Both the position numbers and the translations under genes were made by a program. Positions 52,302 through 61,781 of a stretch of 64,000 bases of DNA are shown here, piece after piece. The stretch comes from Burkholderia sp. GAS332. GTDB taxonomy: Bacteria > Pseudomonadota > Gammaproteobacteria > Burkholderiales > Burkholderiaceae. The notes beneath the pieces were generated by a model, which did not search any database, had not been told where the DNA came from, and was given only the letters and a program-made list of their open reading frames with translations. Location: positions 3,038,001-3,102,000 of the forward strand of contig FSRV01000002.1 in assembly GCA_900142905.1 (NCBI GenBank), given 5' to 3'. Within the stretch, counting starts at the first letter, position 1; each line of letters begins with the position of its first letter.

Positions 52302-53507
52302 GTGAACAAATTCCGCATCAAGACCCGATTGATCACACTTGTTGCAGTTCTGCTTGCGCTCGTGTTGCTGACTTCCGTCATGGGCAGCATTCGCCTGCGG
52401 CAGGCCAATGCTTCGATCGAGATCATTTACAAAGATCGCGTGGTGGGTCGCGGTCAACTGGCAAACCTGCAGATCGATGAGGCTCAGCGCGAATACACCA
52501 AGGCGCATCATAGGGTCGAACGATTCATGGTGGTGAACGGGGTTGTGACAGGACTCACACTCTGTGTCGCCGTGCTGACTTGCTGGATGCTGATACGCTC
52601 GATTACAAGCCCGCTTTCGGAAGCGGTCAAGGTTGCGGAAACCGTGGCATCTGGCGACCTGAGGTCGGTCATCTCCGTGGCCGGACGCGACGAAACAAGC
52701 GAGTTGCTGGCGGCCCTCAAGCATATGAACGATCGTCTGGTTGATATCGTAGGTGGCGTGCGTTCAAGCAGTGAGGCTATCGGGTCCGCCACGAAGCAGA
52801 TCGCAGCAGGGAACATCGACCTGTCCTCTCGCACTGAGCAGCAGGCAGCGTCGCTCGAAGAAACGGCCGCCAGCATGGAGCAGTTGACGGGTGCCGTCCG
52901 GCACAATGCCGACAATGCACGTCATGCAAGTGCTTTGGCTGGCAGCGCGTCTGACATTGCAGCCCGCGGTAACGAGGTCGTGGCGCGCGTGGTAGGAACA
53001 ATGGGGGAGATCAGCGAGAGCTCCACGCGGATCGCCGACATCATTGGAATAATCGAGGGCATCGCCTTCCAGACCAACATCCTCGCGCTAAACGCCGCGG
53101 TTGAAGCGGCACGCGCAGGTGAACAGGGGCGGGGTTTCGCCGTCGTCGCGCAAGAAGTTCGAGCGCTCGCTCAGCGCTCGTCCAGCGCCGCCAAGGAAAT
53201 CAAGGAATTGATAGGCACGTCGGTTGTCCGTGTGGCAGCGGGCACTGAGCTTGTCGGTGAAGCCGGGCGCACGATGCAGGAGATTATTCACGCTGTGTCT
53301 CGTGTGACGGACATCATGAGCGAGATCGCAGCAGCATCGGACGAGCAGAGCAAGGGTATCGATCAGGTTGGACAGGCCGTCACGCAGATGGACGAAGTCA
53401 CGCAGCAGAACGCCGCGCTTGTCGAAGAGGCCGCCGCAGCGGCACAATCATTGCAGGATCAGGCGCTCAAGCTCAATTCGGCCGTAGCGGTCTTTAGCAT
53501 GGTTTGA
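52302..53507 (+). CDS. Methyl-accepting chemotaxis protein with a shortened ligand domain
   Basis: A 401-residue receptor. It has a first membrane helix (about residues 8-30), only about 45 periplasmic residues, a second helix (about 76-97), HAMP and a complete signalling domain (GIAFQTNILALNAAVEAARAG). Related Tar-like receptors have about 515 residues with a four-helix-bundle sensor of about 150. Here the first sensor helix (IYKDRVVGRGQLANLQ) joins directly to the last (IDEAQREYTKAHHRVERF), consistent with an in-frame deletion of the middle. A GTG starts the gene. It probably cannot bind ligand in the usual way. Confidence 0.88.
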   Translation: MNKFRIKTRLITLVAVLLALVLLTSVMGSIRLRQANASIEIIYKDRVVGRGQLANLQIDEAQREYTKAHHRVERFMVVNGVVTGLTLCVAVLTCWMLIRSITSPLSEAVKVAETVASGDLRSVISVAGRDETSELLAALKHMNDRLVDIVGGVRSSSEAIGSATKQIAAGNIDLSSRTEQQAASLEETAASMEQLTGAVRHNADNARHASALAGSASDIAARGNEVVARVVGTMGEISESSTRIADIIGIIEGIAFQTNILALNAAVEAARAGEQGRGFAVVAQEVRALAQRSSSAAKEIKELIGTSVVRVAAGTELVGEAGRTMQEIIHAVSRVTDIMSEIAAASDEQSKGIDQVGQAVTQMDEVTQQNAALVEEAAAAAQSLQDQALKLNSAVAVFSMV

Positions 53508-53556
53508 GGCCTTCAGGATGGGGTCGAATGGCATTCCGCCTCCGTTCTTTCGGTCG

Positions 53557-54321
53557 TTAAATAGTCAATCCGCCGTCGACGACGATACATTCGCCGTTCG
53601 TGTAGCTCGCGGCATCTGATACGAGATAAAGGACGGTACCCGCCATTTCCTGCGGCTCCGCGTGACGCCGCAACGGAATGCGGCTCATCCACTCTTCGTA
53701 GATCTTCGCTGTCTCGAACAGAGCGCCAGCAAACTTTGTTTTGGTCAAGCCCGGGAGCAGTGCGTTGACACGTATGCCGTAGGGTCCACACTCCTTCGCA
53801 AACGCCTTGGTCATGTTAACCACGGCAGCCTTGCTGATCGAGTAGATGCCCTGCATGTCACCAGGCTGCAACGCGTTGATCGAGGCGGTATTGACGATCG
53901 CGCCGCTCCCCTTCTCCCGCATCAGTCGGCCCGCTTCCACCGACATGAAGAAGTAGCCGCGAATATTGACGTCAACGGTTTTCTCGAACGCCGCGAGATC
54001 GGTGTCGAGAATATGCCCAAAATAAGGATTCCCTGCGGCGTTATTCACAAGGATGTCAAGCCGCCCATGGACCCTGCGGATATGGTCGAAGACCTCGGCA
54101 ATATCTTCCATGCGCCCAATATGGCAGGCAAGCGCTTCCGAACTTCCGCCATTCTCGATAATTTGCGTGCAAACAGCCTCGCAGTCCTCCTGTTTCCGGC
54201 TCGTCACGATCACATGTGCGCCTTGCTGTGCCAGCAATCGCGCAATTTGTTCGCCAATACCACGGCTTGCTCCACTGACGAGAGCAATCTTTCCGGTCAA
54301 ATCGAAGAGATCGGTACTCAT
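53557..54321 (-). CDS. Short-chain dehydrogenase/reductase (SDR)
   Basis: A 254-residue classical SDR: SGASRGIGEQI, VNNAAGN, NTASINA, YSISKAAV and the ending ECIVVDGGLTI. It belongs to a group often beside acyl-CoA dehydrogenase and phosphotransferase genes in fatty-acid-like catabolism. A phosphotransferase gene lies upstream in the same direction (114-bp gap), so the two may share a transcript. Confidence 0.91.
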   Translation of the reverse strand: MSTDLFDLTGKIALVSGASRGIGEQIARLLAQQGAHVIVTSRKQEDCEAVCTQIIENGGSSEALACHIGRMEDIAEVFDHIRRVHGRLDILVNNAAGNPYFGHILDTDLAAFEKTVDVNIRGYFFMSVEAGRLMREKGSGAIVNTASINALQPGDMQGIYSISKAAVVNMTKAFAKECGPYGIRVNALLPGLTKTKFAGALFETAKIYEEWMSRIPLRRHAEPQEMAGTVLYLVSDAASYTNGECIVVDGGLTI

Positions 54322-54435
54322 ATTTTTGGTTACTCCAAAAACGTTATCTGTCTGTAGCCGTGCGACACCCTTGTCGGAATCCGACTCGCGCCCGGATCAG
54401 GCTGCGTGCTGAGTCATTTGTTGCTGAAAACCCGG

Positions 54436-55470
54436 TCAACTTTGCTCTTCGAGGACGGTCACCGCCATGCGCGCCAATGGCTCTACCATCTCGCTCACTG
54501 CCCTCGCATTGGCATGCGACGCATTGCCCCCAAGCGCGCGCTTTTTCACGCCCTGGATAATCGCGGCCAGGCGGAAAAAGCTCACTGCGAGATAAAAGTT
54601 CCACCCCTTGATCGCCGGGATGCCGCGCAGATCGCAATATCGTTCAACAATTCCCTGTTCCTCCGGTAGGCCCAACGCATGTCTGATCTGACCTTGAAGA
54701 CCCATGATCGGAGCATTGGTAGGCAGCCGCAGGCACATGCAGAAGTAGGCCAGGTCGGCAATGGGATGGCCCAAGGTCGACAATTCCCAGTCGAGCAGGG
54801 CCTTGATCCGGCATTCGTGCGGATCGAAAATTAGATTGTCGATGCGAAAATCGCCGTGCACGAGCGAGTGCTCATCCGCTTGTGCCGGACACTGGATGGG
54901 CAACCATTTGATCAGCGTCTCCATCGCCTCAACGTGTCCTGTTTCGGCCGCGCGATACTGCCGTGTCCACAGGCTGATCTGGCGCTCGAAGTAGTTGCCC
55001 GGCCGCCCATAGTCCGACAACCCGGCAGCGTTTACGTCGACGTCGTGGAGTGTCGCCATCGCACGCACGACAGCATCGTAGTATTCGCGCCGCTCATCGC
55101 GCGGGATTTCAGGCAGTGCAGGATTCCAGAAAATGCGACCTTGCTCGAAGCTCATCACATAGAACATCGTGCCGATCACGTTCCGGTCCTCGCATAGGTG
55201 ATACGCGCGAGCGACGGGCACGTCAGTCTTCGCCAATGCATCAAGTACCCGGAACTCGCGGTCCACAGCGTGGGCCGACTTCAGTAACGGCCCGGACGGC
55301 TGCCGGCGCAGCACATACTCGCCGCTTGCTGCCTGGAGAAGAAAAGTGGGATTCGATTGACCGCCCGAGAATTTCTTCGCGGTCACGGGTCCGCTAAAGC
55401 CCTTGATCGATTGTTCGAGGTAAAGCGCAAGCGCTCCCGCATCGATATCAGTGGCATCAGTAGTCGTCAT
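54436..55470 (-). CDS. Aminoglycoside-phosphotransferase-family kinase (ACAD10-N-like)
   Basis: A 344-residue kinase-fold protein with HGDFRIDN (catalytic Asp D207) and DWE (227-229) motifs. Standalone proteins of this type resemble the phosphotransferase half of ACAD10/11, which phosphorylate 4-hydroxy fatty acyl-CoAs for dehydration. It is not likely to be an antibiotic-resistance gene. An SDR gene follows. No acyl-CoA dehydrogenase remains next to it. Confidence 0.88.
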   Translation of the reverse strand: MTTTDATDIDAGALALYLEQSIKGFSGPVTAKKFSGGQSNPTFLLQAASGEYVLRRQPSGPLLKSAHAVDREFRVLDALAKTDVPVARAYHLCEDRNVIGTMFYVMSFEQGRIFWNPALPEIPRDERREYYDAVVRAMATLHDVDVNAAGLSDYGRPGNYFERQISLWTRQYRAAETGHVEAMETLIKWLPIQCPAQADEHSLVHGDFRIDNLIFDPHECRIKALLDWELSTLGHPIADLAYFCMCLRLPTNAPIMGLQGQIRHALGLPEEQGIVERYCDLRGIPAIKGWNFYLAVSFFRLAAIIQGVKKRALGGNASHANARAVSEMVEPLARMAVTVLEEQS

Positions 55471-55567
55471 TCAACCCTCTTCGCGTACGGACATTGAAAA
55501 TTGCCGACGTAGACTCGATCGCGATGTGGATCGCAATTGAAGCCGGCGAGGTGCCGCTTGAGGCTCG

Positions 55568-57022
55568 TCATGCAGCAGCCTTCACCATATCTTCGATCAC
55601 CTTCTTCGCATCGCCGAACACCATCATCGTCTTGTCCATGTAGAACAGGTCGTTGTCGAGACCGGCGTAACCCGCCGCCATCGACCGCTTGTTCACGATG
55701 ACCGTGCGCGCCTTGTACGCCTCGATGATCGGCATGCCCGCGATCGGCGACTTCGGATCGGTCTTCGCCGCCGGATTCACCACGTCGTTCGCGCCGAGCA
55801 CCAGCACCACGTCGACCTGACCGAACTCGCCGTTGATGTCGTCCATTTCGTAGACCATGTCGTACGGCACTTCGGCTTCGGCAAGCAGCACGTTCATGTG
55901 TCCCGGCATCCGACCGGCCACCGGGTGAATCGCGTACTTCACCTCGATGCCCTTCTCGACCAGCTTGTCGGTCAGCTCCTTCAATGCATGCTGCGCGCGC
56001 GCGACCGCCAACCCATACCCCGGCACGATCACCACCGTTTCAGCATTGCCGAGCATGAACGACGCATCATCGGCCGAACCGGATTTCACCGGACGCTGCT
56101 CCGCCGACCCACCCGCCACCGCTGCGCCCGCTTCATTCCCGAAACCGCCGAGAATCACGTTGAAGAACGAGCGGTTCATCGCGCGGCACATGATGTACGA
56201 CAGGATCGCACCCGACGACCCCACCAGCGAGCCCGCGATGATCAGCATCGGATTGTTCAGCGAGAAACCGATGCCCGCCGCCGCCCAGCCCGAGTACGAG
56301 TTGAGCATCGACACCACCACCGGCATATCCGCACCGCCGATCGGGATGATGATCAGCACACCCAGCACGAACGCGATCAGCGTCATGATGATGAACGGCA
56401 ACCACGACTGCGTGAGGAAGAAGATCACGCCGAAGCCGAGCATCGCGAGCGCGAGCAGCAGGTTGATCAGGTGCTGCCCTGCATAGACGACCGGTGCGCC
56501 CTGGAAGAGCCGGAACTTGTACTTGCCCGACAGCTTGCCGAACGCGATCACCGACCCGGAGAACGTAATCGCCCCGACGAACGTGCCGATAAACAGCTCG
56601 ACGCGATTGCCGTATGGCAGGAAGCCCGGAATCGGATTGTCCGGATCGACGAGACCGAAGGCCGACGGTTCCGACACCACCGCATACGCGATACAGACAG
56701 CGGCAAGACCGATCAGCGAGTGCATCGCCGCGACCAGTTCCGGCATCTTGGTCATCTCGACGCGCGCCGCGACGAACGCGCCGATCGCGCCGCCGACAAT
56801 CAGTGCGGCAAACAGCAGGCCAAGGCCGAGCGCCAGATTCGAGCCGAGCCCGGCGGCCTGCTTAACGATCAGCGCAATAGTCGTAAGAATGGCAATCGCC
56901 ATCCCGACCATGCCGAAGGTATTGCCGGTGCGCGCCGTCTTCGGATTCGACAGCCCCTTGAGCGCCTGGATGAAGCAGACCGAGGCGACCAGATAAAGCA
57001 GCGTGACGACGTTCAGACTCAT
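55568..57022 (-). CDS. pntB: NAD(P) transhydrogenase subunit beta (PntB)
   Basis: A 484-residue membrane protein. About nine hydrophobic helices (residues 1-265) precede the NADP-binding domain III with VIVPGYGLAVARAQHAL and GANDVVNPAAKTD. It is the NADP-binding part of the proton-translocating transhydrogenase that makes NADPH from NADH. Its start overlaps the stop of pntAB by one base (TAATG). The C-terminal GYAGLDNDLFYMDKTMMVFG is standard. Confidence 0.95.
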   Translation of the reverse strand: MSLNVVTLLYLVASVCFIQALKGLSNPKTARTGNTFGMVGMAIAILTTIALIVKQAAGLGSNLALGLGLLFAALIVGGAIGAFVAARVEMTKMPELVAAMHSLIGLAAVCIAYAVVSEPSAFGLVDPDNPIPGFLPYGNRVELFIGTFVGAITFSGSVIAFGKLSGKYKFRLFQGAPVVYAGQHLINLLLALAMLGFGVIFFLTQSWLPFIIMTLIAFVLGVLIIIPIGGADMPVVVSMLNSYSGWAAAGIGFSLNNPMLIIAGSLVGSSGAILSYIMCRAMNRSFFNVILGGFGNEAGAAVAGGSAEQRPVKSGSADDASFMLGNAETVVIVPGYGLAVARAQHALKELTDKLVEKGIEVKYAIHPVAGRMPGHMNVLLAEAEVPYDMVYEMDDINGEFGQVDVVLVLGANDVVNPAAKTDPKSPIAGMPIIEAYKARTVIVNKRSMAAGYAGLDNDLFYMDKTMMVFGDAKKVIEDMVKAAA

Positions 57023-57363
57023 TACGCGTTCTCCTTGGTCGTGGATTGTGCCTTGTCAGCGGGGAGCTTCTTCGGCTCTTTCTTGCGGAACATCTCCAGC
57101 ATTCGCCTCGTCACCAGGAATCCGCCGAACACGTTGACCGCCGCGAGCGCGACAGCCAGCGTGCCGAAGAACTTGCCGGGCGTGCCCAGTGTGAGGCCCG
57201 CGGCCAGCATCGCGCCGACGATCACGATCGCCGAGATCGCGTTGGTCACGGCCATCAGAGGCGTGTGCAGCGCGGGCGTGACGTTCCAGACAACGTGGTA
57301 ACCGACGTAGATCGCCAGCACGAAGATGATCAGGTTGATGACGGTGTGGTTGATGACTTCCAT
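57022..57363 (-). CDS. pntAB: NAD(P) transhydrogenase subunit alpha part 2 (PntAB)
   Basis: A 113-residue membrane protein with three hydrophobic segments ([56 protein letters not shown]). It is the separate membrane piece of the alpha subunit. It lies 12 bp after pntAA and overlaps pntB by one base. Splitting of alpha in two is usual in alpha- and beta-proteobacteria. Confidence 0.94.
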   Translation of the reverse strand: MEVINHTVINLIIFVLAIYVGYHVVWNVTPALHTPLMAVTNAISAIVIVGAMLAAGLTLGTPGKFFGTLAVALAAVNVFGGFLVTRRMLEMFRKKEPKKLPADKAQSTTKENA

Positions 57364-57375
57364 CGCCGCTCTCCT

Positions 57376-58521
57376 TTATGACTTGCGCGTGACTTCGCCG
57401 TCGCGGGCCAGCAGCGTGGCCGCGACGATGTCGTCTGCGAGATCGATGTTCAGGGCGCCTTCCTTGGTGATGATCAGCTTGAGGAAGTCGAGCAGGTTGC
57501 GTGCGTATAAGGACGACGCGTCGGCGGGCACCATCGAGGCCAGGTTCGTATAGCCGACGATCTGCACGCCGTTATCCGTCACGACTACCTCGTCCGCTTC
57601 GGTCAGGGGGCAGTTGCCGCCGCGGTGCCCGTCAATGACCGGGCCGCGCCCTGCGGCGAGGTCGACAATCACTGAGCCAGCCTTCATCGCCTGCACCGTA
57701 TCCACGGAGATCAACGTCGGTGCGGGACGGCCCGGAATAAGCGCTGTCGAGATCACGATGTCCGCCTGTTTTGCCCGTTCATGGACGAGCGCCGACTGAC
57801 GTGCGAGCCACGAAGGCGGCATCGGTCGCGCATAGCCGCCCACACCTTGCGCGGCTTCGCGCTCCTCATCGGTTTCGTACGGTACGTCGAGGAATTTAGC
57901 GCCGAGCGATTCGATCTGCTCTTTCACGGCGGGGCGCACGTCGGATGCCTCAACCACCGCGCCGAGACGCTTGGCGGTCGCAATCGCCTGCAAGCCCGCG
58001 ACACCTACCCCGAGAACCAGCACACGGGCAGCCTTCACGGTGCCGGCTGCCGTCATCAGCATTGGCATGAAGCGCGGATAATAGTGCGCGGCAATCAGAA
58101 CGGCCTTATAGCCGGCGATGTTGGCCTGTGACGAAAGGACGTCGAGGCTCTGCGCGCGGGTAGTGCGCGGCGCGGCTTCCAGCGCGAACGCGGTCACCCC
58201 TGCCGCTGCGAGCCGCTCGGCGTTTTCCGTATTGAACGGATCGAGCATGCCCGCCAGCACTGCGCCAGGTTTCATCAATGGCAATTCGTCGGCTGTTGGT
58301 GAAGCGACCTTCAATACGATCTGTGCGCCATAAGCCGCGGCCGCATCGCCAATCTGCGCACCCGCACCCCGGTACGCATCGTCAGTGTAGTGCGCGCATT
58401 CGCCGGCGCCTGCCTCGACAGTCACGCCGTGCCCCTGGGCGACGAGCTTTTTGACGGTCTCAGGCGTTGCCGCAACCAATGCTTTGCGGCCTAGCGACTC
58501 AGCGGGAATTCCAATCTGCAT
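57376..58521 (-). CDS. pntAA: NAD(P) transhydrogenase subunit alpha part 1 (PntAA)
   Basis: A 381-residue soluble NAD-binding subunit (domain I), related to alanine dehydrogenase: MQIGIPAESLGRKALVAATP, glycine-rich loop VLGVGVAGLQAIATAKRLGA at mid-protein, VVEASDVRP with the adenosine-binding acid. An ATG at 58521 is preferred, with GAGG upstream, over a GTG four codons earlier. It is the first gene of pntAA-pntAB-pntB. Confidence 0.95.
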   Translation of the reverse strand: MQIGIPAESLGRKALVAATPETVKKLVAQGHGVTVEAGAGECAHYTDDAYRGAGAQIGDAAAAYGAQIVLKVASPTADELPLMKPGAVLAGMLDPFNTENAERLAAAGVTAFALEAAPRTTRAQSLDVLSSQANIAGYKAVLIAAHYYPRFMPMLMTAAGTVKAARVLVLGVGVAGLQAIATAKRLGAVVEASDVRPAVKEQIESLGAKFLDVPYETDEEREAAQGVGGYARPMPPSWLARQSALVHERAKQADIVISTALIPGRPAPTLISVDTVQAMKAGSVIVDLAAGRGPVIDGHRGGNCPLTEADEVVVTDNGVQIVGYTNLASMVPADASSLYARNLLDFLKLIITKEGALNIDLADDIVAATLLARDGEVTRKS

Positions 58522-58667
58522 GTCCAACCTCACATTGCGCCTGTCGGCGCGATACTGTTTTCACACTGACGATCCAAACCACCAGCCCGCGGTCGCGGGC
58601 GCCGATAGCGGCGGCGCGCGCCACATCTGCCAATCCAGCGGCCGCCGCATTGCGGTCACACCTTCGG

Positions 58668-59798
58668 TCAGAAAAGATGCCGGATGCCGAACTCCACGCC
58701 GAGCTGATTCGACCCGGGATGCGGAGCCGCCGGGACGGCACTTGAGGCCGACACCGAATAGATGCCCTCTTTGCCACTGTTCTTCATGTAGGCGAATACG
58801 CCGTAAAGTGCGGTCCGCTTGCTGAGGTTGTAGTTGGCCCGCAAGGTGCCCATCGTGCCGTCGGCGTCGTAGACGCTGTCAGTGATATGCGAGACCTGCG
58901 CATCGAAAACCCATGCGCCGTAGGGCACCGATGCACCGAGATATTCGATATCGGTTTTGGCCGACCGTGCGTCACCCTCGACCAGCCGGTGCAGCCATCC
59001 CGCGCCCACACGCACTGAGCTGATATCCACGTGCGCAGCCAATTGGTAGCGACGATCCGTATCGCTGGACTTCGTGAAAGCGATACCTGCCACACCCGGC
59101 ACGACGGTGATGGGCGTCGCGCCTGCACCGCCGCGCTGCTCGTCGTAGGTCACAGCCGCGCCCCATGCCTTGCCGTCGTACTTGACCATTGCCGAGATCG
59201 CGCGACAGGCAAGGAAGTCATTGCCCGTCTGCCCCGGGCAATTTCCCACCGTACTCGAATCGCGCCCGGTCGAATAGCTCGCGCCGACAGTGACCCCGGA
59301 AAACGTGCCCATATAAACCACGTCGTTATCGAAGCGCGCGGCAAGCAGATAAGAATCGAGCGATGCGAGGCCACCGAATCCACCCGAGCCGATAATGTTC
59401 GACTCCGTCATGCCCCAGTTCGTCATGCTGTACTGTCGGCCAAACGTGAGTTGGCCCCAGGGGCCACTCAAACCGACGTAAGACTGCCGGCCAAATAGCC
59501 GGCCGCCCTGTTGAAGCGCACCGTTTGACGCAGAGAAGCCACTTTCGAGCGTGAAGACCGCTTTCAAGCCGCCGCCTAGATCCTCTGCCCCTCGCAATCC
59601 CCAGCGCGATGGCACGTCTCCCCCGCCGATCACGGGCATTCGCGCAACGGAACCGCCCGTGGGCGTGGCGTGCGTGAAATACTCGACGCCCGTATCGACG
59701 ATCCCATACAACGTTACCGAGCTTTGCGCAAACGCAGGTGCCGAAGCGATGGCTGCCGCCATTGCCGCCACTGCCGTTGCAACAGTCGTCTTTTTCAT
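58668..59798 (-). CDS. Gram-negative porin, copy 4 (divergent type)
   Basis: A 376-residue porin: signal peptide MKKTTVATAVAAMAAAIASA-PAFA, mature QSSVTLYGIVDTGV, closing GIRHLF. It differs from copies 1-3 in most surface loops and contains an extra-loop cysteine pair (GNCPGQTGNDFLAC). It lies downstream of tauD paralogue 3. A 17-bp palindrome lies 42 bp upstream, so it may also have its own control. Confidence 0.93.
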   Translation of the reverse strand: MKKTTVATAVAAMAAAIASAPAFAQSSVTLYGIVDTGVEYFTHATPTGGSVARMPVIGGGDVPSRWGLRGAEDLGGGLKAVFTLESGFSASNGALQQGGRLFGRQSYVGLSGPWGQLTFGRQYSMTNWGMTESNIIGSGGFGGLASLDSYLLAARFDNDVVYMGTFSGVTVGASYSTGRDSSTVGNCPGQTGNDFLACRAISAMVKYDGKAWGAAVTYDEQRGGAGATPITVVPGVAGIAFTKSSDTDRRYQLAAHVDISSVRVGAGWLHRLVEGDARSAKTDIEYLGASVPYGAWVFDAQVSHITDSVYDADGTMGTLRANYNLSKRTALYGVFAYMKNSGKEGIYSVSASSAVPAAPHPGSNQLGVEFGIRHLF

Positions 59799-59839
59799 CT
59801 GATCTCCTCCTTTTTCGCCAGCCGCTTTTTATTCAAAAA

Positions 59840-59856
59840 AATTCGGATACCGAATT
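59840..59856. promoter_or_regulatory. Palindromic operator-like site AATTCGGATACCGAATT
   Basis: Perfect inverted repeat with 7-bp arms around ATA, in an AT-rich stretch 42 bp upstream of porin copy 4 and 78 bp after the tauD stop. The form suits a GntR- or IclR-type dimer. It is unrelated to the GTCGACATTAAT sites. Confidence 0.55.
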
Positions 59857-59933
59857 AATTTAAATTCTATTCGTCCCGTCATTCATCCCAGCCGGTCGCC
59901 CGCCGATGCGCGATCCGGCGGTCCGGCGAAGCG

Positions 59934-60728
59934 TTAGACCGGCACTTCTCCCTCCAGCGTGATACGGTTCAACACGCGTTCAGCTTCGCCATAGTCGTGC
60001 ACGGCATAGTGCATCGTGCAACGGTTGTCCCACATCACGACATCGCCCGTCTGCCACATGTGGCGGTAAATGTTGTCGGGTGTCGTGGAGTGTTCGTACA
60101 GGAAGTCGAGCAACGGCCGGCTCTCGGCAACCGTCATTCCCTCGATCTGCTGCGCGGTATCGGGATGTCCGACGTAAAGTGCCTTGCGACGGGTCTCCGG
60201 ATGGGTGCGAACGATCGGATGCACCGCCGACGGAATCGTATCGATACCTCTCATCCGGGCGAGCCGCAGCCCCGTGAATCGTGCGCGCAAGCCCTCGAGC
60301 GTGCGCTGCATGGTCGGCGACAGACGCTCGTAAGAAACGTACTGATTGCACCACATCGTATCGCCGCCATGCGGCACGACGACGGCCGAGAGGATCGAGA
60401 TCTTCGGCGGAACGGGTGTATAGATCGAGTCGGAATGCCACGCTTCCGTCGATGCAGTCTCTTTGGGAATCTTCGTGACCTGGATCAGACCGGGAAAGCC
60501 TGGCACCGACGGGTCCAACGGGTTGTTTTGCGCAGGGTTGCCCCAGAGCCTGGCGAACTCGACGTGCGCCCCAGGTTGCAGGAACTGCCCGCGGTAGACC
60601 AGCACGCCATGCTCGAGAAATGCGCGATGCAGCACGTCGAACGTATCGTGATTAATGGGTTCGTTCAGGTTGACGCCTTCGACCAGCCCGCCGACCGAGC
60701 CGGTCAACGGAGTAATTTGGATGCTCAT
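59934..60728 (-). CDS. TauD/TfdA-family 2-oxoglutarate-dependent dioxygenase (paralogue 3)
   Basis: A 264-residue enzyme with iron ligands H98/D100 (EAWHSDSIY) and H240 (NRCTMHYAVHDY) and arginine R251/R255. It is shorter and clearly more divergent than the two other paralogues. It lies 40 bp after a quinone oxidoreductase gene, in the operon of the small unknown pair. An adjacent UxaA/SuyAB-like pair suggests a hydroxy-acid or sulfonated substrate, but this is only a guess. Confidence 0.92.
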   Translation of the reverse strand: MSIQITPLTGSVGGLVEGVNLNEPINHDTFDVLHRAFLEHGVLVYRGQFLQPGAHVEFARLWGNPAQNNPLDPSVPGFPGLIQVTKIPKETASTEAWHSDSIYTPVPPKISILSAVVVPHGGDTMWCNQYVSYERLSPTMQRTLEGLRARFTGLRLARMRGIDTIPSAVHPIVRTHPETRRKALYVGHPDTAQQIEGMTVAESRPLLDFLYEHSTTPDNIYRHMWQTGDVVMWDNRCTMHYAVHDYGEAERVLNRITLEGEVPV

Positions 60729-60768
60729 TAAAGTCTCCTGTTAATCGATATCGTTGGTCTGGGCAAAC

Positions 60769-61740
60769 TCATGCGACTGTCAGCACGATCTTCCCGACGT
60801 GCTGATCGAGTTGCATGTACGCGTGCGCTTCTGCAATCTCGTCGATCGTAAAGGTACGATCGATCGGCAGCCGGATACGGCCCGCCTCGAGAAACGGCAG
60901 CAGGTCGCGCGCGCACGCCTGGATACATTCGAGCCGTTCCTGCTCCGTACGCGTGCGGAACGTCACGCCGATCAGCTTCAGGCGCTTGAGCCATAGCTTC
61001 GCCAGGTCGATCTGAGCTGTCGCTGAGCCAAGACGCGCGATATTGACCAGCCGCCCCTTGACCGCGAGGCTGTCCATGTTCGCCTCGAATACCGGGCCGC
61101 CAACGGTGTCGATGATCACGTCGACACCGCGCTTGTCGGTTGCGGCCATCACGACCTCGAGCTGCGACTCGCGCGACGAATCGATGCCGACATCGACGCC
61201 GAACTGGCTAAGCTTGTCGAGCTTCGCCGCGGAGCGGGATGTCGCGATCACGGGCTTCGCGCCCAGCAACGAGGCAATCTGGATCGCCGCCATCGCCACG
61301 CCGCCCGACGCGCCATTGACCAGGATCGACTCGCCCTTGCGAAGCTCACCGTTCGTCACGACCGCATCGTGCGCGGTGATAAAAACATTCGGGAAAGCGG
61401 CCGCGTCGACCCATGAGAGGTTTTCCGGTACCGACATCAGCGCAAGCGGGTCCATGACGACGTATTCCGCCTGACAGCCCTTGCCGTGGCCCATCACGCG
61501 GTCACCTTCGCGCCATCCTGTGACCCCCTCGCCAACCTTAGCCACCTCGCCGGCCAGCTCGACGCCGGCGGTAATTGTGTTACCCGAACGGAGTTCGCGC
61601 GCCTGGTTGATCTCGCCGCGATTCAACCCCGCGGCACGAACCCTGACGAGCACCTGTCCAGCCCCGACCTGCGGCACGGGGATGTCCTGCAATTCGACTT
61701 TGCCGCCTTGCGGCGTCGGCACTACTCGCACTGCTTTCAC
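60769..61740 (-). CDS. NADPH:quinone reductase-like MDR protein (copy 3)
   Basis: A 323-residue zinc-free medium-chain reductase: MKAVRVVPTPQGGKVELQDI, AGVELAGEVAKVGEGV, cofactor loop NGASGGVAMAAIQIASL at about residues 142-158. It is more distant from copies 1 and 2 than they are from each other. It lies 41 bp after the small pair and 40 bp before tauD paralogue 3. Confidence 0.9.
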   Translation of the reverse strand: MKAVRVVPTPQGGKVELQDIPVPQVGAGQVLVRVRAAGLNRGEINQARELRSGNTITAGVELAGEVAKVGEGVTGWREGDRVMGHGKGCQAEYVVMDPLALMSVPENLSWVDAAAFPNVFITAHDAVVTNGELRKGESILVNGASGGVAMAAIQIASLLGAKPVIATSRSAAKLDKLSQFGVDVGIDSSRESQLEVVMAATDKRGVDVIIDTVGGPVFEANMDSLAVKGRLVNIARLGSATAQIDLAKLWLKRLKLIGVTFRTRTEQERLECIQACARDLLPFLEAGRIRLPIDRTFTIDEIAEAHAYMQLDQHVGKIVLTVA

Positions 61741-61781
61741 TGTTGTCTCCTCCTATGAATACGGGCTGTTTCTCGTGCTGA

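Noticed and set aside
54436..55470. Antibiotic resistance by an aminoglycoside phosphotransferase
   Set aside because: The family fold is shared, but sequence and SDR neighbour fit the ACAD10-type metabolic kinases.
55898..57301. 467-codon rightward open frame rich in Arg, Asp and His
   Set aside because: Antisense to pntB and pntAB; its composition is typical of a shadow frame.
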